From a virus, in the IMG/VR virus record IMGVR_UViG_3300035703_000034, positions 1-64,000 of that record: a stretch of 64,000 bases of DNA; one strand, written 5' to 3'. Shown in pieces: positions 45,752 to 53,144 of this stretch. The position numbers were made by a program, and so were the translations under genes. Numbering within the stretch: the first letter of the stretch is position 1; every line of letters starts with the position of its first letter. The notes beneath the pieces were generated by a model, which saw only the letters and a program-made list of their open reading frames with translations, was not told the origin of the DNA and did no database searches.

Positions 45752-47137
45752 ATGACCGATCAGCCGTTTGAGAAACGCATCGACCTTGCCCACGACTACC
45801 TCAACGAGGGGGAGTCGCGCGTGGTGCCGCTCGCCGTCTCGTACGGCCAGCTGACCGTCGACGATCGCGCGAGCCGCGGCCACGTGAAGACCGCCGCGGC
45901 CGAAGAGGCCCTGGCTGCCTGCGCCAACGTCAAGCCGCAGGCCGACCGGGTCTACGCGCTCGTCATCGGGCTGGGTTCTTCCGAGTTCTGGGGCGTCAAC
46001 AACAACGGCGACAGCTTCCCGGAGAACGCCCTGCTGGGCCTGCCGCCGGTCGACTCGCCGATGGCGTTCTTCGACAAGTACAAGGCGCGCATCCGGCCGG
46101 GCTGGGGCTACAAGACCTTCCTCAAGGGCCACGTCTTCGAGGAGCACCGCAACTCCAACCCGCGCTTCGCCATCGGCGGCATCCAGGACACCTTTTGGAA
46201 CAACCGCATGCACCGCGTCGAGAACCTCATCTGGATCGACCGGAAGAAAGGCAAGAAGTGGGCCGAGCGCCTCGACGCCGGCAAGACGATCGGCACGAGC
46301 ATGGCCTGCAAGGTGCCCTTCGACCGCTGCAGCCTGTGCAGCAACCTCGCGCCCACCCGCGCGCAGTACTGCCCGCACCTCAAGCCCGGCACCAGCGCCT
46401 ACCAGCTGCGGCAAATTCGCGACGACGGCCTCGCCGTCAGCATGATCAACGACTTCCCGCACTTCTTCGACGAGAGCTGCGTGGAGAACCCGGCCGCCCC
46501 CGAGGCGCTTTCCATCATGAAGGTCGCTAGCGACGCGGCCAAGGTCGCGGCCCGGAAGCAGGCCGAGCTGAAGAAGACCGGGCCGGACCTCCCGCTCGAC
46601 GTGATGCTCGACGACGTCAAGCAGCTCTACCAGTCCGAGCCGCACCTGCCCGCCTCCGTGATCGACAAGCTGCGGCAGTTCCCGCTGACGGACGTCACGG
46701 CCGGGCTCAAGAAGCTCGGCATGGCGCTGCGGCCCTCCGAGATGTTCGCGCTGTGCTACGGGGCGGACGCGCTGCCGACCAAAGTGGCGCGCGACCTCGA
46801 CGACCAGGTCTGGGTGGCGCCCGTGCGCGACGGCTACGACCCGCGCCTCGCCGAGGCGGCCCAAGTGAAGATCGCGAGCCTGCCGGACCCCCGCGCCACC
46901 CAGCGCGTGGTCGACCTGCTCACGCCCTTCGCCACGAAGCGCAGCTACCTCGAGCCCTACCTGACGCCCCGGCTGATGCAGACCCCCGTCAAGGCGGCCC
47001 ATGCGATCGTGGCGCGGCCCGACCTGCAGCCCTACCTCGATGCCTACCACGGCCTGTACAAGCGTGCGAGCGGCGAGTTCGGCTACGGCGCGACCCAGCT
47101 GTACGCGACCTACCAGGGCCTGCACGGAGCGTGGTGA
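45752..47137 (+). CDS. Prohead maturation protease with zinc-like insert
   Basis: The 461-residue product carries the Ser/His pattern of phage prohead proteases: GDSFPENALL, then FLKGHVFEEHRN (His127 or His132), IGGIQDTFWNN, RVENLIWID, and GTSMACKV (Ser183). After the serine comes a cysteine group, CSLCSNLAPTRAQYCPHL (Cys193, Cys196, Cys207, His209), probably a zinc site; I know this from protease genes of other large phages. Such enzymes cut scaffold and head proteins during maturation. The C-terminal half (about 220-461) is unusual and helical and may be a scaffold-like extension. It overlaps the next gene by one base (TGATG). Confidence 0.8.
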   Translation: MTDQPFEKRIDLAHDYLNEGESRVVPLAVSYGQLTVDDRASRGHVKTAAAEEALAACANVKPQADRVYALVIGLGSSEFWGVNNNGDSFPENALLGLPPVDSPMAFFDKYKARIRPGWGYKTFLKGHVFEEHRNSNPRFAIGGIQDTFWNNRMHRVENLIWIDRKKGKKWAERLDAGKTIGTSMACKVPFDRCSLCSNLAPTRAQYCPHLKPGTSAYQLRQIRDDGLAVSMINDFPHFFDESCVENPAAPEALSIMKVASDAAKVAARKQAELKKTGPDLPLDVMLDDVKQLYQSEPHLPASVIDKLRQFPLTDVTAGLKKLGMALRPSEMFALCYGADALPTKVARDLDDQVWVAPVRDGYDPRLAEAAQVKIASLPDPRATQRVVDLLTPFATKRSYLEPYLTPRLMQTPVKAAHAIVARPDLQPYLDAYHGLYKRASGEFGYGATQLYATYQGLHGAW

Positions 47138-47454
47138 TGCGCCCTTACGAAGCGTACTGGCTGCACAAACAGGCGAGCGACGGCGTCGACTGGCACGCCC
47201 TGCGGCAGAAGACCCACGACCACCTGCACGCCGCCCAAGCGTACTGGCAAGCCAACAAGCCCGCGATGCTGCGCTCGACGGCGAACAACCTGATGTACGG
47301 GCTGCTCACCAGCCGGGCGACAGGGCCGGTCTCGCTGGTCGGCTCGAGCACGGGCGGCGTCATCGACGGCATGCTGTTCCGGCCCGCGACGGACGCCACG
47401 ATCAACCTGGTGGGGACGGGCTTACGAAAGTTTTACGGTTTGGGTGAAAAATAG
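47137..47454 (+). CDS. Small virion-type protein with membrane-like segment
   Basis: The 105-residue product begins MRPYEAYWLHKQASDGVDWH and has the KQAS motif at residues 11-14. The second half is Gly/Ser/Thr/Val-rich (GPVSLVGSSTGGVIDGMLF). No family is recognised. Its ATG shares one base with the protease stop, so it is translationally coupled. Probably a head-assembly or internal protein. Confidence 0.6.
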   Translation: MRPYEAYWLHKQASDGVDWHALRQKTHDHLHAAQAYWQANKPAMLRSTANNLMYGLLTSRATGPVSLVGSSTGGVIDGMLFRPATDATINLVGTGLRKFYGLGEK

Positions 47455-47461
47455 GCCAACG

Positions 47462-47470
47462 ACGATAATT
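47462..47470 (+). promoter_or_regulatory. ACGATAATT promoter-like motif
   Basis: ACGATAATT follows GAAAAAT by ten bases and leads to AAAGGAGG and the ATG at 47497. The A-tract may replace the T-tract of other sites. Slightly degenerate, so lower confidence. Confidence 0.45.
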
Positions 47471-47496
47471 CATTTGGCAAAAGGAGGATTCGCGGC

Positions 47497-48039
47497 ATGT
47501 CGAGCACCTACATCCAGAGCCTGATCGACGAGATCACGGCGAGCCAGGCTACGAAGCTGGCGTCCGATCACGAGAAGGACGAGAAGCACGAGAAGTCCGA
47601 CAAGAAGGACGACAAGTCCGACAAGAAGGATCGCGGCCGCGAGTTCTTCGAGAAGATGCGCGGCAAGAAGGACGACGAGAAGAAGGCGGCGGTCAAGACC
47701 GCGGCCGAGCGCGCGGCGTTCGACCTGTTCGCCGAGGTCGCGGACCTCCCGGACGATCTGCGCAAGCTGGCGGCCATGGAGGCGGAGGCGGAGTTCTTCG
47801 CCGACCTGCAACGGCAGCAGGCCTTCGGCTTCGGCGGCGCCGCCAAGCAGGCGAGCGACGACGAGTACGCGGCGCTGTTCAACGAGGTCTTCGAGGCCCA
47901 CACGGCCAAGCTGGCGTCGTTCGACCCGGACTACGCCGTGATGCTCGCCGAGGAGCAGCAGAAGATGGCGTTCAACCAGGGCTTTGAAGACGCCATGGCC
48001 GAGCTGCAGGCGCAGATCAACCCCCTGTCGCAGTTCTGA
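47497..48039 (+). CDS. Scaffold-like protein with C-terminal LDPDYAAML-type module
   Basis: The 180-residue product has a very charged Lys/Asp linker (residues 20-70, with repeats of KSDKKDDK), then a helical part (AAVKTAAERAAFDLFAEVAD). Residues about 120-165 form the module 'ALFNEVFEAHTAKLASFDPD - YAVMLAEEQQKMAFNQGFED', which the next two small genes also carry. The acidic/basic composition is like scaffolding or internal head proteins. A strong AAAGGAGG precedes it. It sits between protease and capsid, the usual place for scaffold genes. Confidence 0.65.
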   Translation: MSSTYIQSLIDEITASQATKLASDHEKDEKHEKSDKKDDKSDKKDRGREFFEKMRGKKDDEKKAAVKTAAERAAFDLFAEVADLPDDLRKLAAMEAEAEFFADLQRQQAFGFGGAAKQASDDEYAALFNEVFEAHTAKLASFDPDYAVMLAEEQQKMAFNQGFEDAMAELQAQINPLSQF

Positions 48040-48049
48040 GGAGACCTCC

Positions 48050-48286
48050 GTGAAGACGATCGATCAGGCCGTGGCGGAGAACGCCTACTGGGATCAGCTG
48101 GTGCAGAAGCAGGCAGCTGATACTTTCTACAGCGATCTTTTCGACGCGGCGTTCGAGCGCCAGACCGAAAAGCTCGCGGCGCTGGACCCCGACTATGCCG
48201 CGATGCTGTTCCAGGAGCAGCAGAAGCAGGCATTCAACCAGGCTTATGCCGAGACCCTGGCCCAGGCTCAGGCAACAGCTTGGTAG
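48050..48286 (+). CDS. Small paralogue with LDPDYAAML module (copy 2)
   Basis: The 78-residue product, from a GTG ten bases after the previous stop (GAGGAGACC before it), has VQKQAADTFYSDLFDAAFER, then KLAALDPDYAAMLFQEQQKQ and AFNQAYAETLAQ. Residue for residue it repeats the C-terminal module of the 47497 product without the charged linker. Tandem duplication is the simplest origin. A head role is inferred. Confidence 0.7.
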   Translation: MKTIDQAVAENAYWDQLVQKQAADTFYSDLFDAAFERQTEKLAALDPDYAAMLFQEQQKQAFNQAYAETLAQAQATAW

Positions 48287-48299
48287 AAGGTGACTTGAG

Positions 48300-48533
48300 A
48301 TGTCCGTCTACCACCAGATGATGATGCAGCTCCACGAGCAGGAGCTTGCCAAGCAGGCCGCCATGGCGGAGGCCGTCGACACCGAGGCGCTGTTCGACGC
48401 GGCGTTCGAGGCCCACACGGCCAAGCTGGCTGCGCTCGACCCCGCCTACGCGGCGATGCTGCACGCCGAGCAGGAGAAGACCGCGGCGTTCGAGGCCGCG
48501 TACTACACCACGCTGCAGGCGCTGGGAGGCTAG
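48300..48533 (+). CDS. Small paralogue with LDPAYAAML module (copy 3)
   Basis: The 77-residue product begins MSVYHQMMMQLHEQELAKQA and contains EALFDAAFEAHTAKLAALDP then AYAAMLHAEQEKTAAFEAAY. It is the third copy of the module in a row. Each copy has its own start and ribosome-binding site, so three separate proteins are made in a fixed order. Confidence 0.7.
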   Translation: MSVYHQMMMQLHEQELAKQAAMAEAVDTEALFDAAFEAHTAKLAALDPAYAAMLHAEQEKTAAFEAAYYTTLQALGG

Positions 48534-48536
48534 ACC

Positions 48537-48746
48537 ATGAGCTGGGAGCACGAGCGCCACGCGCGGATCCAGGAAGCCACGGCCATGCTCAAGGCGGCCC
48601 GCGACGTGCTCGAGCACGCGCTGCCGCTCGTCGAGACCGGCGGCATGGACCCCGCGCAGGCGATCCTGGCAAAGAAGGCCAGCATCTACAAGAACCTGAA
48701 GTACGCCGACCTCGCGCAGGCGTACCGGTCCGCACAGGGACACTGA
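48537..48746 (+). CDS. Small helical protein, 69 residues
   Basis: The product begins MSWEHERHARIQEATAMLKA and is fully helical and charged, with AKKASIYKNLKYADLAQAY near the end. It shows weak likeness to the KxA-type motif of its neighbours but not to the LDPxYAAML module. GGAGG precedes the ATG and the stop is one base from the next start. Confidence 0.6.
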   Translation: MSWEHERHARIQEATAMLKAARDVLEHALPLVETGGMDPAQAILAKKASIYKNLKYADLAQAYRSAQGH

Positions 48747-48747
48747 C

Positions 48748-49689
48748 GTGTCAGGGCCCGTCTCGGCCGATCTCCACCGGTTCATCGTCAACCCGGAGAA
48801 CAGCAGCCTCGTGCTGTCGGCCGCGCGGCACCTGCTCTACCGCCCGGCAGACTTCCTGTACACGAAGCTGCGCGGACTGCCCGCAAACCCCCGGGGCAAC
48901 CTCTGGCACGGCCTGAACCCCGAAACCTGGGGCGCGGGCCTGGCGCGCGCAGGGGAGCGCGCCGACGCGTCGCTCGGACGCATGACGGGCGGCACGCGCA
49001 AGGAGATGGTCACGCTCAACCGCGACCACCTGCAGCGCATCGGCGACACGCTCGCCGACTGGGAGCGCCGCCCCGACATGAAGGCGCACGCCGGCCGCGT
49101 GCGCAAGCAGTTCGATGATCTGCTGCACCAGCACCACGCGCCCGGGACCACCTTGGACCAGGTGCTTCAAAACAGTCGCAGTGCTGATAATTACAAGGTA
49201 ACGCTGCACGACGTGCTTTTGCCGTCCGCCACGGGCGAGGTCGGCAAGACCGTCAAGACGATCGCGGCCGACGGTGCGGCGCTGTACGGGTCGGCCGAGA
49301 TCGTGAACCAAGTCAACCGGGTTGCCAACCAAAAGACCCCATCGGAGGACCGTATGTCAGACATGGCCGCCGTCAAAGCCGCCCTCGAGCAACTCGAAAA
49401 GGCCGCGCGGATCCTGGAAGAGATCCCTGCCCGCGACCGCGCGTACAAGCAGGCTTCGAGCCTGTACCAGCACGGCGCGATCATGGAGCACGAGGTCGAG
49501 AAGTACGCCGCGCTGTTCTTCGAGAACCCGGACAGCGCCGACGTCGTGGCCCAGGGCTTGCTGCGCAACAGCGCGAGCGAGGTCAAGTCCGCGCGCCTGG
49601 GTGAGGTGGTTTCGGGCAGCTCCGCGTCGACGGGGGGCTCTCGTTATTCGAGTTTCGATGCCATGTGCCTCGAAGGGCTTACCAAATAG
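48748..49689 (+). CDS. Head-cluster protein, 313 residues, with nested internal start
   Basis: The product starts at a GTG right after the previous stop. The N-terminal half is helical with RPADFLYTKLRGLPANPRG and VTLNRDHLQRIGDTLADWER, the C-terminal 110 residues are helical then Gly/Ser-rich (VVSGSSASTGGSRYSSFD). No family is recognised. Within the frame there is a CTGATAATT motif at 49184 and a strong start (CGGAGG, ATG at 49354) for a 111-residue C-terminal product. This arrangement recalls phage protease/scaffold nests, where a short form is made from the same frame. It lies just before the capsid operon promoter. Confidence 0.6.
   Translation: MSGPVSADLHRFIVNPENSSLVLSAARHLLYRPADFLYTKLRGLPANPRGNLWHGLNPETWGAGLARAGERADASLGRMTGGTRKEMVTLNRDHLQRIGDTLADWERRPDMKAHAGRVRKQFDDLLHQHHAPGTTLDQVLQNSRSADNYKVTLHDVLLPSATGEVGKTVKTIAADGAALYGSAEIVNQVNRVANQKTPSEDRMSDMAAVKAALEQLEKAARILEEIPARDRAYKQASSLYQHGAIMEHEVEKYAALFFENPDSADVVAQGLLRNSASEVKSARLGEVVSGSSASTGGSRYSSFDAMCLEGLTK
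49184..49192 (+). promoter_or_regulatory. Internal CTGATAATT motif inside 48748 gene
   Basis: CTGATAATT sits inside the coding frame, 161 bases upstream of the internal ATG at 49354, preceded by TTCAAAACAG at about the T-tract distance. A perfect copy of the promoter nonamer inside a gene supports transcription of the 3' part alone. Confidence 0.45.
49354..49689 (+). CDS. Probable nested short form (111 residues)
   Basis: An in-frame ATG at residue 203 of the 48748 product is preceded by CGGAGGA at seven bases, a better ribosome-binding site than that of the full gene. The short protein begins MSDMAAVKAALEQLEKAARI and is a helical, scaffold-like piece with AYKQASSLYQHGAIMEHEVE. Separate expression is likely but unproven. 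Confidence 0.45.
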   Translation: MSDMAAVKAALEQLEKAARILEEIPARDRAYKQASSLYQHGAIMEHEVEKYAALFFENPDSADVVAQGLLRNSASEVKSARLGEVVSGSSASTGGSRYSSFDAMCLEGLTK

Positions 49690-49708
49690 GGGCCTTTTTT
49701 CAAAACGG

Positions 49709-49717
49709 CTGATAATC
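49709..49717 (+). promoter_or_regulatory. CTGATAATC capsid-operon promoter motif with T-tract
   Basis: CTGATAATC follows CCTTTTTTCAAAACGG, with the six-T tract ending eight bases before it. The ATG at 49746 follows after AAGGAGATC. This is the expected strong late promoter of the capsid genes. Confidence 0.6.
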
Positions 49718-49745
49718 CCGTTAACGGCGTAAGGAGATCAAAGCT

Positions 49746-50276
49746 ATGACCATCAGTTTCGGTAAGCCCGGACAACTGCGAAAGACGTTCAAGGACGCCA
49801 AGCTGGAGATCCAGGGCGGCGTGTACTTCCGTCACGCGTGTCCGCTGGTGGACGCCTTCAACAAGGCGAACCTCAAGGACGGGCTCTTCCTGGCGGCTGC
49901 CGCGGGCGGCAAGTTCGACGTGGCCGCGGACGCGAACCGCGCGCTGTACCTGATCTTCACCTCGAACTCCGAGGTGATCATCTCGCAGCCGACGTCGGCG
50001 GACGACTTCCCCGGCGACGACCGCACGGACGCTCCCACGGGCCTGTTCGGCTCCGTGCAGGCCGTGTGGCCGATCGAGCTGCTGCACACGGGTGCGCGTG
50101 GCACGGCGACGGTGGCGCTCAACAGCTACGCCGTCGGCACGGCCCTGACCGTCGTGAACGGCAGGCTGTGTCCCGCCAACGTCGGAGGCATCACGGGGGA
50201 CCGGATCGTCGGTTACGTCGAGGCGGAGCCCTCGGTGACCGGCACCAACTCCGTGCAGTGCCGCGTGTCCCTCTAA
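49746..50276 (+). CDS. Probable head decoration or capsid-associated protein
   Basis: The 176-residue product is beta-rich with ALYLIFTSNSEVIISQPTSA and TALTVVNGRLCPANVGG, the latter resembling the 'LTVxxGxLxxA' strand of small head-decoration proteins. It stands first in the capsid operon, right before the capsid protein, which is the usual place for a decoration or fibre protein. No enzyme motif is present. AAGGAG precedes the ATG. Confidence 0.55.
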   Translation: MTISFGKPGQLRKTFKDAKLEIQGGVYFRHACPLVDAFNKANLKDGLFLAAAAGGKFDVAADANRALYLIFTSNSEVIISQPTSADDFPGDDRTDAPTGLFGSVQAVWPIELLHTGARGTATVALNSYAVGTALTVVNGRLCPANVGGITGDRIVGYVEAEPSVTGTNSVQCRVSL

Positions 50277-50297
50277 CCGTTCCGGAGGCTTAGGATC

Positions 50298-51242
50298 ATG
50301 GATCAGGATATGCACACTCTGCAAGAAGTTCGGATGAGGAACCAGGGGCTGGTTCAGATGCTCCGCTCCGGACCCGAGGGTCACGAGAAGGTGGCCTCGG
50401 CCATCAAGGAGGAGCTGATCCTCAACTACGCACGCGAGGACGGCCTGTCGCGCCGCGCGATGCCGATGCGCCCCGTGTCGAACGCCGAGCTCACGCCCGA
50501 CGCCAACAACCCCGACGTGCCCGCCATGCTGGTCCCGGTGGAGCCGGTGCTCAACGAGTACCTCGCCACCTCCGTCGACTTCATGCAGCCGTCCAAGGAG
50601 CTCTGGTTCCGCTCCAAGGTGGCCTTCGTCTACTTCAAGCCGATCAAGACGAAGACCATCACGTTGACGGAAATGCAACTTCTTGCAAATAACTTTCCCA
50701 TCAGATCTTACATCGAGTCTGTCGCGCGCAACGACATTCTCGCGGTTGAAGACATCGCCCTGATCGAAGCCATCGAGCGCTGCGTGGCGAAGTTTTCTGC
50801 GACCAACGCCTTGACTTCGACCGCACCTTTGGTGAAAGATGTCATCGCGGACGGCGCGAAGGCGATGACCCGCAACCGACTCAATGTCGAACTCATTCTT
50901 CTGAATGAAATTACATATTACGACATCTTGAAGTGGAACTCTTCGGAAGTCGGCTCTCTTGTGCTGGACGACATCGTCGAGCACGGGCCGAAGGGCGAGG
51001 AGTTCAAGTACAAGAGCTGGCTGGGCTTCAAGTGGGTGTTGACAAACAACACCGACGTGATCCCCGAGAACATCCTGTACTACCTGCCCCCGCAGCGCTT
51101 CCTGGGCGTGTCGTACATGCTGGCCGAGGCCGAGCAGTTCCTCGAGTTCCGGGACGGCATCCTGCGCACGAACACCCGCGAGATCATCGGCCGCAACCTG
51201 ATGAACCCCCGCGGTCCCATCAAGCACACGCTGTCGGCCTAG
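50298..51242 (+). CDS. Probable major capsid protein (HK97-like)
   Basis: The 314-residue product begins MDQDMHTLQEVRMRNQGLVQ and has a helical N-terminus, then a beta/alpha body with VEDIALIEAIERCVAKF (spine-helix style), LILLNEITYYDILKWNSSEVG, and the C-terminal REIIGRNLMNPRGPIKHTLSA. Length, place between a beta-rich decoration-type gene and neck genes, and the strong promoter support a major capsid protein with the HK97 fold. I cannot prove the fold by eye. A patch at about 50665-50960 has different codon use from the rest of the gene. Confidence 0.7.
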   Translation: MDQDMHTLQEVRMRNQGLVQMLRSGPEGHEKVASAIKEELILNYAREDGLSRRAMPMRPVSNAELTPDANNPDVPAMLVPVEPVLNEYLATSVDFMQPSKELWFRSKVAFVYFKPIKTKTITLTEMQLLANNFPIRSYIESVARNDILAVEDIALIEAIERCVAKFSATNALTSTAPLVKDVIADGAKAMTRNRLNVELILLNEITYYDILKWNSSEVGSLVLDDIVEHGPKGEEFKYKSWLGFKWVLTNNTDVIPENILYYLPPQRFLGVSYMLAEAEQFLEFRDGILRTNTREIIGRNLMNPRGPIKHTLSA

Positions 51243-51258
51243 AACGGGCTTACCCGGG

Positions 51259-51293
51259 CGGCGGCCCCGTGACATCTGTCGCGGCGGCCGCCG
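51259..51293 (+). terminator. Terminator-like hairpin after capsid gene
   Basis: CGGCGGCC at 51259-51266 pairs with GGCCGCCG at 51286-51293 around a 19-base loop, followed by TTT. It stands in the 95-base gap after the capsid gene and likely reduces downstream transcription. Confidence 0.6.
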
Positions 51294-51337
51294 TTTGGTT
51301 CGTATCCGCCGCAGCACCCCATTGAAGGAGGACTTCC

Positions 51338-51679
51338 GTGAAGCAGCACGAGACCGTCCAGGTCCGTAACCTCTCCGCCGGTGCCATCTGCATCGCGCAC
51401 GTCACGCTCCCTGGCGGCGAGCTCGGCGCGATCAACGCCAAGCGCTTCCAGCTCTGGTTCGACAAGGGCGGTAAGCGACTGTTTGACGCCGGCCTCGTCG
51501 CCTTCGCGCAGCCGGCCGTGGCCGCCGCGCCCGCGAAGCCCGCCGCGCCCGAGCCCGTCGAAACCCCCGCCCCGGAGCCGGTCGCGGAGCCCGCGCCGAT
51601 CGCCGAGGTGGAGGAGGCCCCCGCGGCCGAAGAAGCCGACGACGAGCCCAAGCGGGGCCGCACGACCCGCCGCCGCTAA
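51338..51679 (+). CDS. Small head/neck protein with Ala/Pro/Glu tail
   Basis: The 113-residue product starts at a GTG after GAAGGAGG. Residues 1-55 are a compact beta-type domain (VQVRNLSAGAICIAHVTLPG), residues 60-105 are an Ala/Pro/Glu-rich tail (PEPVETPAPEPVAEPAP) and the end is basic (KRGRTTRRR). A structured head plus charged tail is common in capsid-vertex and neck proteins. No family name can be given. Confidence 0.6.
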   Translation: MKQHETVQVRNLSAGAICIAHVTLPGGELGAINAKRFQLWFDKGGKRLFDAGLVAFAQPAVAAAPAKPAAPEPVETPAPEPVAEPAPIAEVEEAPAAEEADDEPKRGRTTRRR

Positions 51680-51688
51680 GCCGCTTAT

Positions 51689-51710
51689 CGACCGCTCAAC
51701 GGAGCGGTCG
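51689..51710 (+). other. Perfect 9-bp hairpin with AACG loop
   Basis: CGACCGCTC and its exact complement flank the tetraloop AACG, just before the 51728 gene and without a following T-run. It may be an RNA-processing site, translation control element or weak terminator. Confidence 0.6.
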
Positions 51711-51727
51711 CGCTCCAGGGGGCCGCC

Positions 51728-52204
51728 ATGACCCGCGCCGAGCTGCTCGCAGCGCTGAAGGAAGACAACGCCGACCTGGCCGTGAACGTGCCGATGCTGC
51801 GGCGCCGGCTGCGCGACTACGCGCAGTTCAACGAGATCTTCGAGCAGGTCATGACGGACGACGAGCTCGCCGACGCCATCGTCGACAGCATCGCCGACTT
51901 CAACGCGCTGCCGCCCTTCATGGGCGACTACGACGAGCGGAACTTCCCCGACCGCAAGCTGCTGCTCGACACGGCCACGTGCGAGGCGCTGCAGCGCCTG
52001 GTGCTGTGGCACGCCCAGAACCAGTTCTCCGCGAGCGACGCCGGCCTTCAGATCCCCATCCACGAGCAGTGGCAGGGGCTCATGCAAATCGAGCAGATGC
52101 TGCGCGCCCGCAGCGAGCAGCGCGCGTCGCGCCTCAAGGCCCAGCTCAACGTGCAGCGCGCCTGGGGCCCCGGCGTCAGCTCGCCGCTCTGGCGGGAGTT
52201 CTGA
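51728..52204 (+). CDS. Probable neck/head-completion protein
   Basis: The 158-residue product is helical (LLAALKEDNADLAVNVPML, then DDELADAIVDSIADFN) with LVLWHAQNQFSASDAGLQIP and a C-terminus ending SSPLWREF. Small all-helical proteins right after the capsid are often head-tail connector proteins, which supports but does not prove that role. The stop is one base before the next start. Translation may be influenced by the upstream hairpin. Confidence 0.55.
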   Translation: MTRAELLAALKEDNADLAVNVPMLRRRLRDYAQFNEIFEQVMTDDELADAIVDSIADFNALPPFMGDYDERNFPDRKLLLDTATCEALQRLVLWHAQNQFSASDAGLQIPIHEQWQGLMQIEQMLRARSEQRASRLKAQLNVQRAWGPGVSSPLWREF

Positions 52205-52205
52205 G

Positions 52206-53144
52206 ATGACCCTGTCGCTCGAGGTCGCCTGGGCCACGCCGCGCTGGGTGTCGCTGCGCTGGGAGTACACCGGGGCCGCGCCGCTGCAGGGGCCCGTGCG
52301 CGTTTACCGATCGAACAACGCCGTGACCGGCTTCGAGCCCGTCGGCGAGACCAGCCAGGTCGTCTGGATCGACCCTGTCGATCGCCTGTCGCGCTTCAAC
52401 AGCTGGTACTACCGCGTCGAGGCCACCACCGCCACGGGCGCCGCGCTCAGCTCGCCGGTGGCGACCCTGCAGGACCTGACGGACCGCACGGTGCTGCGGC
52501 TGCAGAAGCGCGAGCGCTTCCAGCTCGCCAAGTACGACGGCAACGGCGTCTGGCTCTATCCCCGGCGCCGCACGGGCACGCCCTGCCCGCGCTGCGTGCC
52601 CCAGGGCCAGGCCGCCCTCGGCGAGCTGGGGCTGCAGTGCACCGTCTGCTTCAACACCGGCATCGAGGGCGGCTACTACCCGCCTGTGCCCATCTACTGG
52701 GCGCAGCAGACGCTCCACAGCGAGGGCAGCAACCTGCTCGAGAACCGCGTCAAGGACTCCAACAACGGCGGCAACGCCTGGACCAGCAACTGGACGCTCG
52801 TGCACCCGGAGGACCTCCTGCGCGATGCCAACCCGCCCAACAACATCTGGAAGGTGACGGGCCTGCAGGCCTCCGAGCGCCGCGGCAGCACCCTGCGCCA
52901 GATCTTCACGTTCAACGAGGTCGACCGCTCGCAGCCCTACTACCAGCTGCCCGTGCCCGACTTCACGTTCCCCGACCCGACCGCGCTGTTCTTTCAGAGC
53001 TGGGACGGCCCGGACTGCGACGAGCGCTGGGCGCAGGCCATTCAAGCCTACCTGACCACGCTGCAACCCGCACCGCCACCATCGCCGCCAGCCACGCCCC
53101 CCAGCACGCCGACGAAGGACCGTCAGTCGCGCGCTTACCGCTAG
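52206..53144 (+). CDS. FN3-like neck/structural protein with Cys4 zinc site
   Basis: The 312-residue product begins with an FN3-type sandwich (about residues 1-90: VSLRWEYTGAAPLQGPVRVY, then YYRVEATTATG). After it comes a four-cysteine site, CPRC and CTVC, about 24 residues apart, followed by FNTGIEGGYYPPVPIYW. This CxxC-CxxC-GYYxP pattern is known to me from structural neck proteins of other phages. The end is Pro/Ser-rich and flexible. Its stop touches the opposite-strand gene's stop with no gap. Confidence 0.65.
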   Translation: MTLSLEVAWATPRWVSLRWEYTGAAPLQGPVRVYRSNNAVTGFEPVGETSQVVWIDPVDRLSRFNSWYYRVEATTATGAALSSPVATLQDLTDRTVLRLQKRERFQLAKYDGNGVWLYPRRRTGTPCPRCVPQGQAALGELGLQCTVCFNTGIEGGYYPPVPIYWAQQTLHSEGSNLLENRVKDSNNGGNAWTSNWTLVHPEDLLRDANPPNNIWKVTGLQASERRGSTLRQIFTFNEVDRSQPYYQLPVPDFTFPDPTALFFQSWDGPDCDERWAQAIQAYLTTLQPAPPPSPPATPPSTPTKDRQSRAYR

